64,000 nucleotides of DNA, taken from the NCBI RefSeq assembly GCF_002263495.1, contig NZ_CP022753.1:2666001-2730000 (forward strand), in the 5' to 3' direction. Below, piece by piece: positions 25,146-33,378 of this stretch. A model generated the notes under the pieces. It did no database searches and was not told the origin of the DNA. It saw only the letters and a list, made by a program, of their open reading frames with translations. Each line of letters opens with the position of its first letter. Position 1 is the stretch's first letter. The translations under genes were made by a program, and so were the position numbers. This stretch comes from Nocardiopsis gilva YIM 90087. Its GTDB lineage: Bacteria > Actinomycetota > Actinomycetes > Streptosporangiales > Streptosporangiaceae.

Positions 25146-27011
25146 TTATTCGGGCGTGGAGAGGATTCCTATATGGAACAGTCGTCGGATGTGCGACATA
25201 TCGTCCAATATGATGTTTATGTCGTAGGGGTCGTAGCCTTCGCCGTTGTCCTGCCCGCCGATTGTATTGCGCGTGCGCCATGAACGCACGTAGCGGGAGA
25301 GGGAGGCGACATCGTCAAGGGAGATCGCTTCACCGTTCCGCCTGGTAAAGGATTCTATTCGGCCATGGAAACGTCGGGTGGCGTCCTCATCGGCCACATC
25401 CAGCCAGATAATCGCAGGTAGTCCGGCCTCGATGGCGTGGTAGAGCTGCAGTGTGCCGTCGCGTTCGCGCGGCGGCGCCCCCAGTGCGCACAGTGCGATC
25501 CCCGGGTTGGCGAGCCGATCGGCGAGCGGCGGATCGTCCGGGGACGCGGGGCGCGGCGGGATGCGGTGGACGATTCCTTCGTCGTTGTCGGCGAGCCTGC
25601 GCCAGCGTTCGCCGAGTTTGCGGCGGGCTCGGGCCAACCGTTTCTCGGTGAAACGCTCGGCCGAGTGGACGACGATTTCATAAGTTGCGCCGATCCGTTC
25701 CCCTTCGCCGGTGAAAGGGGAGGGAAGTCGCCATTGTGCGATTTGCTGGGTCAGGAGCGGAAAGGGAAGGATGAACTCCAGGCGCAGCCCTGCGGAGGCC
25801 GGTGAATCCCAGACCGGCAGCTGAGCTTCGGCGTCCTCCACCATCTGCAGCACCGTTTCGCGCAGGGTGTCCTCGGTGATCCGGTGGGATCCCCTGTTGG
25901 TGATGGTACGCCCGTCATCCAGCCAGTGGGAAAGGGTGTAACGCGGGATGGTGCCGGGTTCGCCCGGGATGGGCTCGGCCGCGATGATGAGGGAGCCTCC
26001 GGTCGGTGCGGGCGTGCTCGGCTCGTTCGAGACCCGGACCAGCGCGTCCCGCGGCACGTACCAGGGGGGCCGGCTCTCCACATAGCCCTGCAGGGCGCGG
26101 GCATCGGCAAACCCCATCTTGGCGATCTCCGCGAGGTAGACGATCTCGCAGGGGAGGTCGTCGGGACCGGGGGTGAACTGGCGCAGCCGGACGAACGCGT
26201 CCCACGCCGAGGTGAAGTCGGCGCGCTCCGGGCCCCGGTGCCGGGTGGCCGCGACGTAGGCGGCGCTGACGGCCTCGAACCGCAGGGCGAGCAGGAACGT
26301 CTTGACCGCCTCGAACTCCTCGTCGACCAGGAGCGGCCGGAGTGCGGTGACCCATTCCAGCGGCTCCATGAAGGCGACCCGGCTCTGGTGCGGGTGCGCG
26401 GCGTCGAACCGCGCGGTGGTGACGATCCCGATCACCGAGCCGTCGGTGGTGTCCCGCACGCCGCAGCCGCTGAACCCCTGCTCGACACTGACCGTCGGGT
26501 CGACGACGTTGAGCTGCGCGCGGCCGGGGATGCCGCCTCCGTAGCCGACGACCTCCGCACCGGCCAGCAGACCCTCGGGCACTCCGCTGGGGTAGCCGCG
26601 CACGACCACGCGGCGCGGGGACCCCGACTCCGCGACCTCCTCCATGCGCGCGGCGAGCCAGGCGGCGGGGTGCTCGTAGTCCCGGGGGTCCTCGTCGAGC
26701 CGGAGCAGGGTGGTGTCACGGCCCGCGTCCCACGTGTCGCCGACGACATGGGCGGCCACCGGCCGGTACCCGGGATGGTGCGGGGTGTCGACGGATATGG
26801 GTTCATCCGGTCCCGGCGGGGCGGGATCGTTTCCTCTGCGCAGTGCGACGTTGACGACATGTACGCAGGTCAAGACCCTGTTTCCGGGAACGAGGACCCC
26901 GCCTCCGGCCACCAGGCCGTCGGGAGTCATGATCCTGACCTGCCACGTTGGGGAACGGGGGGTCGGAGGGGGCGGGCCCTCGGTGGAACGGGGCGTCGAA
27001 GGAGATGCCAC
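25146..27011 (-). CDS. Trypsin-like serine protease fused to VMAP-C-like domain
   Basis: A 621-residue protein and the first gene of the operon. The N-terminal trypsin-fold domain (about 22-230) keeps the whole triad: His51 in VLTCVHVV, Asp99 in GRDTTLLRL, and Ser181 in GFSGCG. No signal peptide is visible, so it is probably a cytosolic protease. A helical region (about 235-300, FEAVKTFLLALRFEAVSAAY) resembles the small death-like effector-associated domains. The C-terminal 280 residues match my memory of VMAP-C (vWA-MoxR-associated protein): LRLEFILPFPLLTQQIAQWR, then YEIVVHSAERF, RWRRLADNDEG and GLPAIIWLDV. Hence the operon has the full VMAP-MoxR-vWA triad. GTG 27011 follows GAAAGAGG. The likely role is an effector protease released on infection or damage; this is inferred. 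Confidence 0.85.
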   Translation of the reverse strand: MASPSTPRSTEGPPPPTPRSPTWQVRIMTPDGLVAGGGVLVPGNRVLTCVHVVNVALRRGNDPAPPGPDEPISVDTPHHPGYRPVAAHVVGDTWDAGRDTTLLRLDEDPRDYEHPAAWLAARMEEVAESGSPRRVVVRGYPSGVPEGLLAGAEVVGYGGGIPGRAQLNVVDPTVSVEQGFSGCGVRDTTDGSVIGIVTTARFDAAHPHQSRVAFMEPLEWVTALRPLLVDEEFEAVKTFLLALRFEAVSAAYVAATRHRGPERADFTSAWDAFVRLRQFTPGPDDLPCEIVYLAEIAKMGFADARALQGYVESRPPWYVPRDALVRVSNEPSTPAPTGGSLIIAAEPIPGEPGTIPRYTLSHWLDDGRTITNRGSHRITEDTLRETVLQMVEDAEAQLPVWDSPASAGLRLEFILPFPLLTQQIAQWRLPSPFTGEGERIGATYEIVVHSAERFTEKRLARARRKLGERWRRLADNDEGIVHRIPPRPASPDDPPLADRLANPGIALCALGAPPRERDGTLQLYHAIEAGLPAIIWLDVADEDATRRFHGRIESFTRRNGEAISLDDVASLSRYVRSWRTRNTIGGQDNGEGYDPYDINIILDDMSHIRRLFHIGILSTPE

Positions 27012-27180
27012 CGTGGCGCGGCCTCTTTCTTCGGTTGTACGTGGGGGGCTGCGTGAGACGGATCGCTGAAATTCGGTTGGCTCTTTATGTTCCCTAAGTC
27101 ACGATGAATACTCTATGTATGTATACGGCTACCAGCCTTCCAGTGTGGTCAGGCCGATAAACGCAGAAGCGTAGAAGGGT
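27012..27180 (-). promoter_or_regulatory. AT-rich promoter region of the protease-MoxR-STAND operon
   Basis: Between the protease start and the aldehyde dehydrogenase terminator the DNA is strongly AT-rich (ATGAATACTCTATGTATGTA on the plus strand). On the minus strand it offers TAGAGT and TATTCA as -10 candidates and the palindrome GTATAC. This is the only plausible promoter for the three-gene operon. Confidence 0.5.
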
Positions 27181-27190
27181 CGACACGACT

Positions 27191-27222
27191 CTGGCACGGT
27201 GCGACGACGCACACCGTGCCAG
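27191..27222 (-). terminator. Terminator hairpin after the aldehyde dehydrogenase gene
   Basis: CTGGCACGGTG and CACCGTGCCAG form an 11-bp perfect stem with a ten-base loop, 68 bases beyond the aldehyde dehydrogenase stop. It insulates the conflict operon from readthrough. Confidence 0.65.
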
Positions 27223-27289
27223 CCAGGGGAGACGCTCGGTCGGGAGGGTCGCGATCGGATGCGGGGCGGTCGGCGCCCCTAGCCCGGCC

Positions 27290-28726
27290 TCACCCCATTG
27301 TCGCGATCGACTTGAACTCCAGGTACTCCCGCAGGCCCTCCGGCCCGTACTCGTATCCCAGGCCGCTGGACTTGCGCCCGCCGAAGGGCGTGTTGACGTC
27401 GATGTTGTACATGTTCACCCCGCAGCTGCCGGTGTGGATCCGGCGGGCGACGGCGATGCCGTGCTCCGGGTCGGCGGTCCACACCGACCCGGCCAGGCCG
27501 TACTCGCTGTCGTTGGCGAGGTCGACCGCATGGCGCTCGTCGTCGTAGGGGATCACCGTGAGGACCGGGCCGAAGATCTCCTCGCGGGCGATGCGCATGC
27601 GGTTGTCGACGTCGGCGAAGAGGGTGGGCTCGACGTAGTACCCCCGCTGTGCGGACGCCGGACGGCCCCCGCCCGCGACGAGCCGCGCGCCCTCGGCGCG
27701 ACCCAGGTCGATGTAGCCCTCCACCCGCTCCCGCTGGGCGGGCGAGACCAGCGGTCCGATGTCGGTGGACGGGTCCGCCGGGTCGCCGACGGAGAGCTCG
27801 GCCAGGCGCGCGGCAAGGGCGTCGACGACCTCGGTGTAGCGCTCGCGCGGCGCCAGGACCCGCGCCTGCGCGACGCAGGCCTCGCCGTTGTTGAGGAGCG
27901 CGGTCAGCGTCAGCATGCCGGTGTAGGCGGTCAGGTCCGCGTCCGGGAGCAGGATCGCCGCGGACTTTCCACCGAGCTCCAGGCCGCACCCGCGCAGCCG
28001 CTCGCCGCACAGGGTCGCGATGCGCCGTCCTGCGGCGGTGGAGCCGGTGAACGCGACGTGGTCCACCCCGGGGTGGGTGACGAGGTGCTCCCCGACCGCG
28101 CGGTCGGCCGCGACGATGTTGAGCACACCGGCGGGGACACCCGCCTCCTCGGCGAGCTCGGCGAGGACGTAGGGGTCGAGCGCGGTCTCCGGCGCGGGCT
28201 TGACCACCACCGTGCATCCGGCGAGCAGCGCCGGGGCGACCTTGGCGATGATGAGAAGCTGCGGGACGTTCCACGGGGTGATCGCGGCGACCACCCCCAC
28301 CGGTTCGCTGACGACGCGCGTCGGCCCGAGGAGCCCTTCGCGGGTCTCCTCCCAGGTGACGTCGTCGGCGAGGCCGCCGAAGTAGGCGAGCGTGCGCTGT
28401 GGCAGGGACGCCTGGGCGAGGTTCGACAGGGTCAGCGGGCAGCCCATCTCGGCGGTGACCAGTCCGGCGACCTCGTCGAGGCGCGCCTCGTAGAGCTCGG
28501 CCAGCCGGGTGAGGACCGCCGCTCGCTCCCCGGGCGCCATACGCGGCCAGGGGCCGTGGTCGAACGCCGCGCGGGCGGCGGCCACGGCGCGGTCCATGTC
28601 GGCGGCTGTGCCCTCGGGGGCCTGCCCGATGGCCTCCTCGGTGTGCGGCGACACCACATCGATCGTTCCGGTCCCGGCGGGCTCCACCCACTCCCCGCCG
28701 ATGTAGAGCCGGTCGTGCTTGCGCAT
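27290..28726 (-). CDS. Aldehyde dehydrogenase family protein
   Basis: A 478-residue NAD(P)-dependent aldehyde dehydrogenase. Motifs: the NAD-binding region PWNVPQLLIIAKVAPALLAG, GSTAAGRRIA, the general-base Glu in LELGGKSAAILL (about 255), the catalytic Cys in NNGEACVAQAR (about 290), and EEIFGPVLTVIPYDD (about 390). The substitution of GQ by GE before the cysteine is a minor departure. It is related to geranial/betaine-type broad enzymes; the substrate is not determined. The start MRKHDRLYIGG at 28726 is preceded by GGGAGG and is preferred to the upstream ATG at 28762. It stands alone between the conflict operon and the divergent chorismate mutase unit. An AT-rich promoter lies at 28745-28830. 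Confidence 0.92.
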   Translation of the reverse strand: MRKHDRLYIGGEWVEPAGTGTIDVVSPHTEEAIGQAPEGTAADMDRAVAAARAAFDHGPWPRMAPGERAAVLTRLAELYEARLDEVAGLVTAEMGCPLTLSNLAQASLPQRTLAYFGGLADDVTWEETREGLLGPTRVVSEPVGVVAAITPWNVPQLLIIAKVAPALLAGCTVVVKPAPETALDPYVLAELAEEAGVPAGVLNIVAADRAVGEHLVTHPGVDHVAFTGSTAAGRRIATLCGERLRGCGLELGGKSAAILLPDADLTAYTGMLTLTALLNNGEACVAQARVLAPRERYTEVVDALAARLAELSVGDPADPSTDIGPLVSPAQRERVEGYIDLGRAEGARLVAGGGRPASAQRGYYVEPTLFADVDNRMRIAREEIFGPVLTVIPYDDERHAVDLANDSEYGLAGSVWTADPEHGIAVARRIHTGSCGVNMYNIDVNTPFGGRKSSGLGYEYGPEGLREYLEFKSIATMG

Positions 28727-28886
28727 GTGGCCTCCCAACCCCTGCGGATGTATGCAGAGCACGTTTCAGTGTGATGTCATAAATTGCCTATTTCTAGGGG
28801 GTTTCATCAAACAAGAACGCGTTATATCAACCGCCGTGGTGGGGGCAGGGGCGCCGCTGATCCGCGCGGCACCGGCGCGGAGGCGC

Positions 28887-28892
28887 TAGGAT
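28887..28892 (+). promoter_or_regulatory. -10 element TAGGAT of the chorismate mutase transcript
   Basis: TAGGAT lies seven bases before ATG 28900, a spacing that would start the RNA at or next to the leader-peptide ATG (leaderless). The same layout is seen before hisI (TAGGCT) and hisD (TAGAAT). No clear -35 was found. Confidence 0.45.
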
Positions 28893-28899
28893 GACCGCC

Positions 28900-28962
28900 A
28901 TGACCCACCGCTATTGCGCGTTTAGCACGCCGGCTCCAGAGCAGCCGGCCGCTACGACGTAA
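28900..28962 (+). CDS. Leader peptide of the chorismate mutase attenuator
   Basis: A 20-residue reading frame that opens MTHRYCAFSTPAPEQ and ends in AATT, then TAA. It is followed directly by a T-tract terminator and then by aroQ. It contains one Tyr and one Phe codon close together near the start (RYCAF), both end products of the chorismate mutase branch. A single codon of each is fewer than in classical attenuators. An alternative start at ATG 28891 would add MTA. Coding is suggested by position and regulatory logic rather than by homology. Confidence 0.5.
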   Translation: MTHRYCAFSTPAPEQPAATT

Positions 28963-28989
28963 GCGGTCGACGGGTTCTGAGCCGGCTGA

Positions 28990-29027
28990 AGAGCGAGAAG
29001 GCAGACGCCTTCCGCTCTTTTTCTTTT
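28990..29027 (+). terminator. Rho-independent attenuator terminator upstream of aroQ
   Basis: AGAGCG-A-GAAGGC, loop AGAC, GCCTTC-CGCTCT, then TTTTTCTTTT. This is a classical intrinsic terminator, the only one in the window other than dnaE's with a true T-tract, and it lies 88 bases before the aroQ ATG. Upstream segments CAGCCGGC (28942-28949) and GCCGGCTG (28981-28988) can pair with each other or with 28929-28935, giving alternative structures. Confidence 0.85.
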
Positions 29028-29114
29028 CCCAGCGGTCGGCTCCGCCCCGTTCCCGCGCGTCGCGCGAGCCAGTGGACCACCGGCCGCGTCGACGCGACAG
29101 AAGGAACGAATGCG

Positions 29115-29417
29115 ATGACCGAAAGCGCCACCACCATCGACGACCTCCGCGGCCGCATCGACGAGGTCGACGCGGAGCTCGCACGCCTGCTGGAACGCCG
29201 TGCCCTGCTCGCCGCCCACGTCCAGCGGCTCAAGCCCGTCGGCGGCTTTGCCGGCCGTGACCCGAAGCGCGAACGGGCCCTCGTCGCCGCCATGGCCGTG
29301 CACGCGCCCCGACTGGGCGAGGCGCGGCTCGCCCGCATCATGTCCGAGGTCATCGAGGCCGGACTGGACGCGGCCGAGAGGGAGGCCGCGCACGCCCGGT
29401 CGGCACAGCGCACCTGA
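29115..29417 (+). CDS. aroQ: Chorismate mutase (AroQ type)
   Basis: Rearranges chorismate to prephenate, the first step toward Phe and Tyr. The 100-residue all-helical protein has the AroQ pattern: IDDLRGRIDEVDAELARLLE (helix 1 with the conserved Arg), RRALLAAHVQRLKP with the catalytic Lys region, GRDPKRERALVAAMA, and RIMSEVIEAGLDAAEREA (helix 3 with Glu). It has no secretion signal, so it is a cytosolic monofunctional enzyme. ATG 29115 has AAGGAA eight bases upstream. Expression is probably set by the attenuator in its leader. A hairpin terminator follows. Confidence 0.92.
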   Translation: MTESATTIDDLRGRIDEVDAELARLLERRALLAAHVQRLKPVGGFAGRDPKRERALVAAMAVHAPRLGEARLARIMSEVIEAGLDAAEREAAHARSAQRT

Positions 29418-29431
29418 GCCGCCGCATGCGT

Positions 29432-29457
29432 CCCCGGCCCTGCCCTCCGGGCCGGGG
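29432..29457. terminator. Bidirectional terminator between aroQ and the EEP gene
   Basis: CCCCGGCCC and GGGCCGGGG form a nine-base perfect stem with loop TGCCCTCC, between convergent genes. Confidence 0.7.
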
Positions 29458-29473
29458 ACGGGGCGGCGGTGGC

Positions 29474-30709
29474 TCAGCGGATGTCCAGCCAGACCAGCCG
29501 GTGGTCCGACGCGGCGCCGGTCACTCGCGACATCGGGTCGTCGGTGGTCGGCCAGTAGACGGCGGTGTCGCGCACGGGGAGCCCGCGCGACGGCAGGACG
29601 TAGTCGACGCGCAGGTTGCCCGGTGCCTTGTCGTTGAAGTCGGCGGTGTCCAGGGCAGGGTCGCCCGTGTGGTCGTCGTTGGCGCCGCCCTGGAGTTCGG
29701 CGGCCTCGACGGCACCCGCGCTGGCCGGTGCGACCCTGTCGTTCACCAGGGGAGCGCCCAGCAGGTCGGTGATGCCTCCCTCGGGCCCCGCGCTGTCGTT
29801 CGGGTCGGCGTTCAGGTCACCGACGACGACGAACCGCGCCCCGGGCTTCAGCCCGCCGCGTGCGCCCTTGTCGTCGTAGATGTAGCCGCCCCTGCGCGGT
29901 GTCACGTAGTCGGCCCAGAACCGGGTCTCATCGCTGTTCCGAAGAGCATTTCGCCGCTCCGGCCCGTCGAAGGCGGGCGGCGTCGGGTGTGACGCGAGCA
30001 GGTGCACGGTCCTCCCTCTGCCGAGGCGTACCGGCAGGTCCCAGTGGCTCTTCGAGGACAGGCGCAGCACCTCCAGCTCCTCCTCGGAGTAGAAGCCCTC
30101 GCCGGTCTCCGGATCGGTCGGCAGATGGGCCCCGGGCATGTCCGCCCAGCGGAACTCCTGGAACGTGCGCGCGGCCCCGGTGTCGATGGGGTAGGCGGAG
30201 TAGACGACCGTCCCGTACTGCCCCGGGTACTGGCCGAACCCGAAGGCGTCCTCGCCGTAGCCGGGGGCGCCGGGTTCGGTGACGGCCTCGCCGTTGTTGT
30301 CCAGGTCGAACTCGGAGGGGACGCCGGTGTTGCTCGGTGCGGTGTAGCGGTAGGGGTAGGTGATCGGCTCGGCGCCGTTCTGCCCCACCGCCAGGTAATT
30401 GTCCTGGAACAACTCGGCCGCGCGCCCATCAGCGTCGTGGTCGAACTCGTTGACCAGCAGCACATCGGGACGGTTGCGCTGGATGATCTCGGCGACCGCC
30501 CGCGCCTGCCCGTCGTCGCCGGTCGACAGGTCCTCGATCAGTTCGCCCTCGGCCGACCGGTGCAGCGACGCGTTGAACGTGGCGAACCGGACGCCGGACC
30601 CCTCCGCCCGCTTGGTCGTGTCCGCCGTCGCGGGGATGGCGGACAGCGTGGACAGGGTGAGCAGAGCGGTCGCTGCCAGAGCGGTGGGGAACCGGTGCCG
30701 GGGGATCAT
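29474..30709 (-). CDS. Secreted endonuclease/exonuclease/phosphatase-family protein
   Basis: A 411-residue exported protein. The Sec signal peptide covers about residues 1-29 (ALAATALLTLSTLSAIPATA-D). The EEP fold follows: VRFATFNASLHR (metal-binding Asn), RPDVLLVNEFDHD (Glu), RTVHLLASHPTPPAF (His), FVVVGDLNADPND (Asp/Asn pair), and GAASDHRLVWLDI at the end with the catalytic Asp-His. All canonical residues are present, so it should be an active metal-dependent phosphodiesterase or phosphatase acting outside the cell. The substrate (DNA, inositol phosphates or lipid) is not known. ATG 30709 has GGAAGG nine bases upstream. It is divergent from the flavin monooxygenase gene. Confidence 0.92.
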   Translation of the reverse strand: MIPRHRFPTALAATALLTLSTLSAIPATADTTKRAEGSGVRFATFNASLHRSAEGELIEDLSTGDDGQARAVAEIIQRNRPDVLLVNEFDHDADGRAAELFQDNYLAVGQNGAEPITYPYRYTAPSNTGVPSEFDLDNNGEAVTEPGAPGYGEDAFGFGQYPGQYGTVVYSAYPIDTGAARTFQEFRWADMPGAHLPTDPETGEGFYSEEELEVLRLSSKSHWDLPVRLGRGRTVHLLASHPTPPAFDGPERRNALRNSDETRFWADYVTPRRGGYIYDDKGARGGLKPGARFVVVGDLNADPNDSAGPEGGITDLLGAPLVNDRVAPASAGAVEAAELQGGANDDHTGDPALDTADFNDKAPGNLRVDYVLPSRGLPVRDTAVYWPTTDDPMSRVTGAASDHRLVWLDIR

Positions 30710-30916
30710 GGAGCGCCTTCCATCAATGCCGATATCTCACAACGGGCACGTCGCAGATAAGCGTGCCAAACCCTGACGATCAACGGGACATCACCGCGAT
30801 GAACATTCGGCTGACATCGCGCCGCAATTCCGTCATACCCATAACCCCAGGGGTTCCGGTCAGGTGTTAGCGTCGGTGACTTCAGCTGACGGGCCACCGA
30901 ACAAGGGGGTCGGAAA

Positions 30917-32446
30917 GTGTCGTCCCCGCCACCCTCATCGCCGCGGATCGCCATCATCGGAGCGGGCTTCGGCGGCATCTGCATGGCCATCCGCCTGCGG
31001 CGCGCCGGGATCACGTCGTTCACCGTCTTCGAACGCGGCGACGGCATCGGGGGCGTCTGGCGCGACAACACCTACCCCGGCGCGGCCTGCGACGTGCCCT
31101 CCCACCTCTACTCCTTCTCCTTCGCGCCCAACCCCGCGTGGACGCGCAGCTACGCCGACCAGCGGGAGATCCTCGACTACCTGGAGCGGTGCGCCCGGGA
31201 CTTCGACGTCGTGCCGCACATACGCTTCGGTACCGAGATCACCGCAGCGGCGTTCGACGACGCTGCGCGGACGTGGCGGCTGACCATGGCGTCGGGCGCG
31301 TCGGAGGAGTTCGACGTCGTCATCTCGGCCTGCGGGCAACTCCAGCGCCCCGCCTATCCGGACATCCCGGGCCGAGCGGCCTTCGCGGGGGAGTCCTTCC
31401 ACTCCGCACGCTGGAACCACGACACCGACCTGGACGGCAAGGATGTTGCCGTCGTGGGAACCGGCGCGAGTGCGATCCAGTTCGTGCCGCGGATCGCCGA
31501 ACGGGCCGGGCGCCTGCGCCTCTTCCAGCGCAGCCCCGCCTACGTCCTGCCCAAGGACGACCGTCCCTACAGCCAGGCCGAACGCGCCCGCTTCGCCCGG
31601 CACCCCCTGCTCCTGCGGACGAGCCGGGCCGCCACCTACCTGCGCTTCGAGAGCAAGGTCGTGGCGTTCCAGTACCTACCTTCCCTCATGGGCCCCATGC
31701 GCGCCGCATTCCTACGCCAACTGCGCCAACGCGTCACCGACCCCGACCTGCGCGCGCGGCTGGTGCCCGACTACACCATGGGCTGCAAGCGCATCCTGCT
31801 GTCCAACGACTTCTACGCGGCGCTCGCGCGCCCCAACGTCGAACTCGTCGACCAGTCCGTGCGCGGGATCGAACCCGACGGCGTGGTCACCGCCGACGGC
31901 ACCCACCACCGTGCGGACGTGCTCATCTACGGCACGGGCTTCACCGCGACCGACTTCCTCGCCCCCATGCGCGTCACCGGCCGCAACGGGCTGGACCTCA
32001 CCACGGCCTGGCGCGACGGCGCCGAGGCCCACCTGGGCATCACCGTAGCGGGGTTCCCCAACTTCTTCCTGCTGTACGGGCCCAACACCAACCTCGGGCA
32101 CAACTCGATCATCTACATGCTGGAGAGCCAGATCCACCACGTGATGGACGCGGTCCGCCGCCTCAGCGCCCCCGGCCGCCGCACCCTCGAAGTCCGCCCC
32201 GACGCCCAGGCCCGCTTCGTCCGCCGTATCCGCAAGCGCCTGAAGCGCGGTGTCTGGGCCACGGGCTGCGACAGCTGGTATGTCACCGCATCGGGCGCCC
32301 AGACCGTCAACTGGCCCGGCTTCACGTGGCGCTACCGCCAGCGCACCCGCAGACTCGACCCCCGCGACTACACCGGCGAAGTGCTCCAGTCGCCCTACTC
32401 CGGATCCCCGAGCAACAGCCGCGACCCCAACTCGGTCAGCTCATGA
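30917..32446 (+). CDS. Flavin-containing monooxygenase, Baeyer-Villiger-like
   Basis: A 509-residue FAD/NADPH-dependent oxygenase. The FAD Rossmann motif IAIIGAGFGGICMAIRLRRA is at residues 11-30 and the NADPH-binding motif DVAVVGTGASAIQFVP near 180. Between them FAGESFHSARWNHD corresponds to the class B fingerprint FxGxxxHxxxW, which ends in P or D in Baeyer-Villiger enzymes; here Asn follows the Trp. The late motif FLLYGPNTNLGHNS is typical of this subgroup (CzcO/HAPMO-like). It probably oxidises a ketone, a steroid or an N/S-containing compound. GTG 30917 has GGGGGTCGG upstream. The last 52 bases overlap the 3' end of the convergent regulator gene. Confidence 0.9.
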   Translation: MSSPPPSSPRIAIIGAGFGGICMAIRLRRAGITSFTVFERGDGIGGVWRDNTYPGAACDVPSHLYSFSFAPNPAWTRSYADQREILDYLERCARDFDVVPHIRFGTEITAAAFDDAARTWRLTMASGASEEFDVVISACGQLQRPAYPDIPGRAAFAGESFHSARWNHDTDLDGKDVAVVGTGASAIQFVPRIAERAGRLRLFQRSPAYVLPKDDRPYSQAERARFARHPLLLRTSRAATYLRFESKVVAFQYLPSLMGPMRAAFLRQLRQRVTDPDLRARLVPDYTMGCKRILLSNDFYAALARPNVELVDQSVRGIEPDGVVTADGTHHRADVLIYGTGFTATDFLAPMRVTGRNGLDLTTAWRDGAEAHLGITVAGFPNFFLLYGPNTNLGHNSIIYMLESQIHHVMDAVRRLSAPGRRTLEVRPDAQARFVRRIRKRLKRGVWATGCDSWYVTASGAQTVNWPGFTWRYRQRTRRLDPRDYTGEVLQSPYSGSPSNSRDPNSVSS

Positions 32447-33378
32447 CGGATGGCGTTGCGGTCGCGGCGGCTGTGGGTGAGGCCGGAGGCGCGCAGGACG
32501 GTGGCGTGCTCGCTGGCCGAGGCCGGCGAGATCCCGAGCCGTTCGGCCAGCTCAGACGTTGAGTAGGTGTTGGCGGCGATCGTCTGCAGGACAGCGGCCC
32601 GGGTACCGCCCAGCAGCTTCTCCAAGGCCTTCCTCCGCACGGTGTCAAGCTGCTGGCCATGGGGGAAGTCCAGGCAGTCCAGCACCGGGTAGACGAGCAC
32701 AGGTGGGAGCCCCGGGTCCTGGAAGGCGATGGGGTAGCGCCGACAGAAGAACGAGGGGATCAGGTGAAGGTCACGCCCCTCGAGGTGGAGGTGCCGCTCC
32801 AGCGGATAGGAGACCTCCAGCACCGGACCGCGCCACCGCGCGGCGGCCCGCAGCGGCGGCGGAACACCGGCCGCCTGCGCCGGAGCGATCTGCTCGGGAA
32901 TGCGGCCGCTCAGGCGTTGGCGCACCGTGCCCTCGATGTCCTCCCACTCGGGAGCCAGCGCGAGATCGAAGTAGCCCCGCACGGTGTCCGCCAGCTGCGG
33001 GAGCATGCGCCCCTCCCCACGTGCGAGGGAGCGTACGGGGGCGGACAGGCGCTGCTGCATGGCGAGGATGCCCAGGTCACGGCGCACGTACGCGGGAGGA
33101 GTGGACACCAGCGAATTCAGCCCCTCCTCAAGACCGCCCCCGCCGCACACCGGCGTCAGGAAGTCCGGCGAATACCCCCGCGGCGGCGCCAGCTCGGCCA
33201 GCCGCCACATATGACCGCTCATCCGCTCCCGCACCCGCAACCGCCACTGATCGTGCCGCGCCCCCGCATGGTGCAGCTGCAGCATGTGCAGACTCAGCAA
33301 GACCTCCCACATCGGATCGGGCTCCGCCGCACAACGGATCCGCTCCGGATGCTCCCCGTTGAAATGGACATGCAGCAC
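32395..33378 (-). CDS. ArsR-type winged-helix transcriptional regulator
   Basis: A 327-residue regulator. The C-terminal winged HTH (about residues 250-320) reads LLGGTRAAVLQTIAANTYST then SELAERLGISPASASEHATV, typical of ArsR/SmtB family recognition. The N-terminal 230 residues form a sensor region seen in Streptomyces ArsR-like proteins (LEVSYPLERHLHLEGRDLHL). No cysteine metal site is visible, so it is likely a small-molecule rather than a metal sensor. The start is GTG 33378 (VLHVHFNGEH) with a weak ribosome site. It is convergent with the flavin monooxygenase gene and overlaps it by 52 bases, so antisense interference between the two messages is possible. Its target is unknown. Confidence 0.85.
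   Translation of the reverse strand: MLHVHFNGEHPERIRCAAEPDPMWEVLLSLHMLQLHHAGARHDQWRLRVRERMSGHMWRLAELAPPRGYSPDFLTPVCGGGGLEEGLNSLVSTPPAYVRRDLGILAMQQRLSAPVRSLARGEGRMLPQLADTVRGYFDLALAPEWEDIEGTVRQRLSGRIPEQIAPAQAAGVPPPLRAAARWRGPVLEVSYPLERHLHLEGRDLHLIPSFFCRRYPIAFQDPGLPPVLVYPVLDCLDFPHGQQLDTVRRKALEKLLGGTRAAVLQTIAANTYSTSELAERLGISPASASEHATVLRASGLTHSRRDRNAIRHELTELGSRLLLGDPE

Noticed and set aside
19405-27011. FxSxx-COOH RiPP system (FxsA/FxsB/FxsC) around the TPR protein
   Set aside because: The TPR protein resembles those in such systems, but no radical SAM enzyme and no small FxSxx-ending precursor were found nearby.
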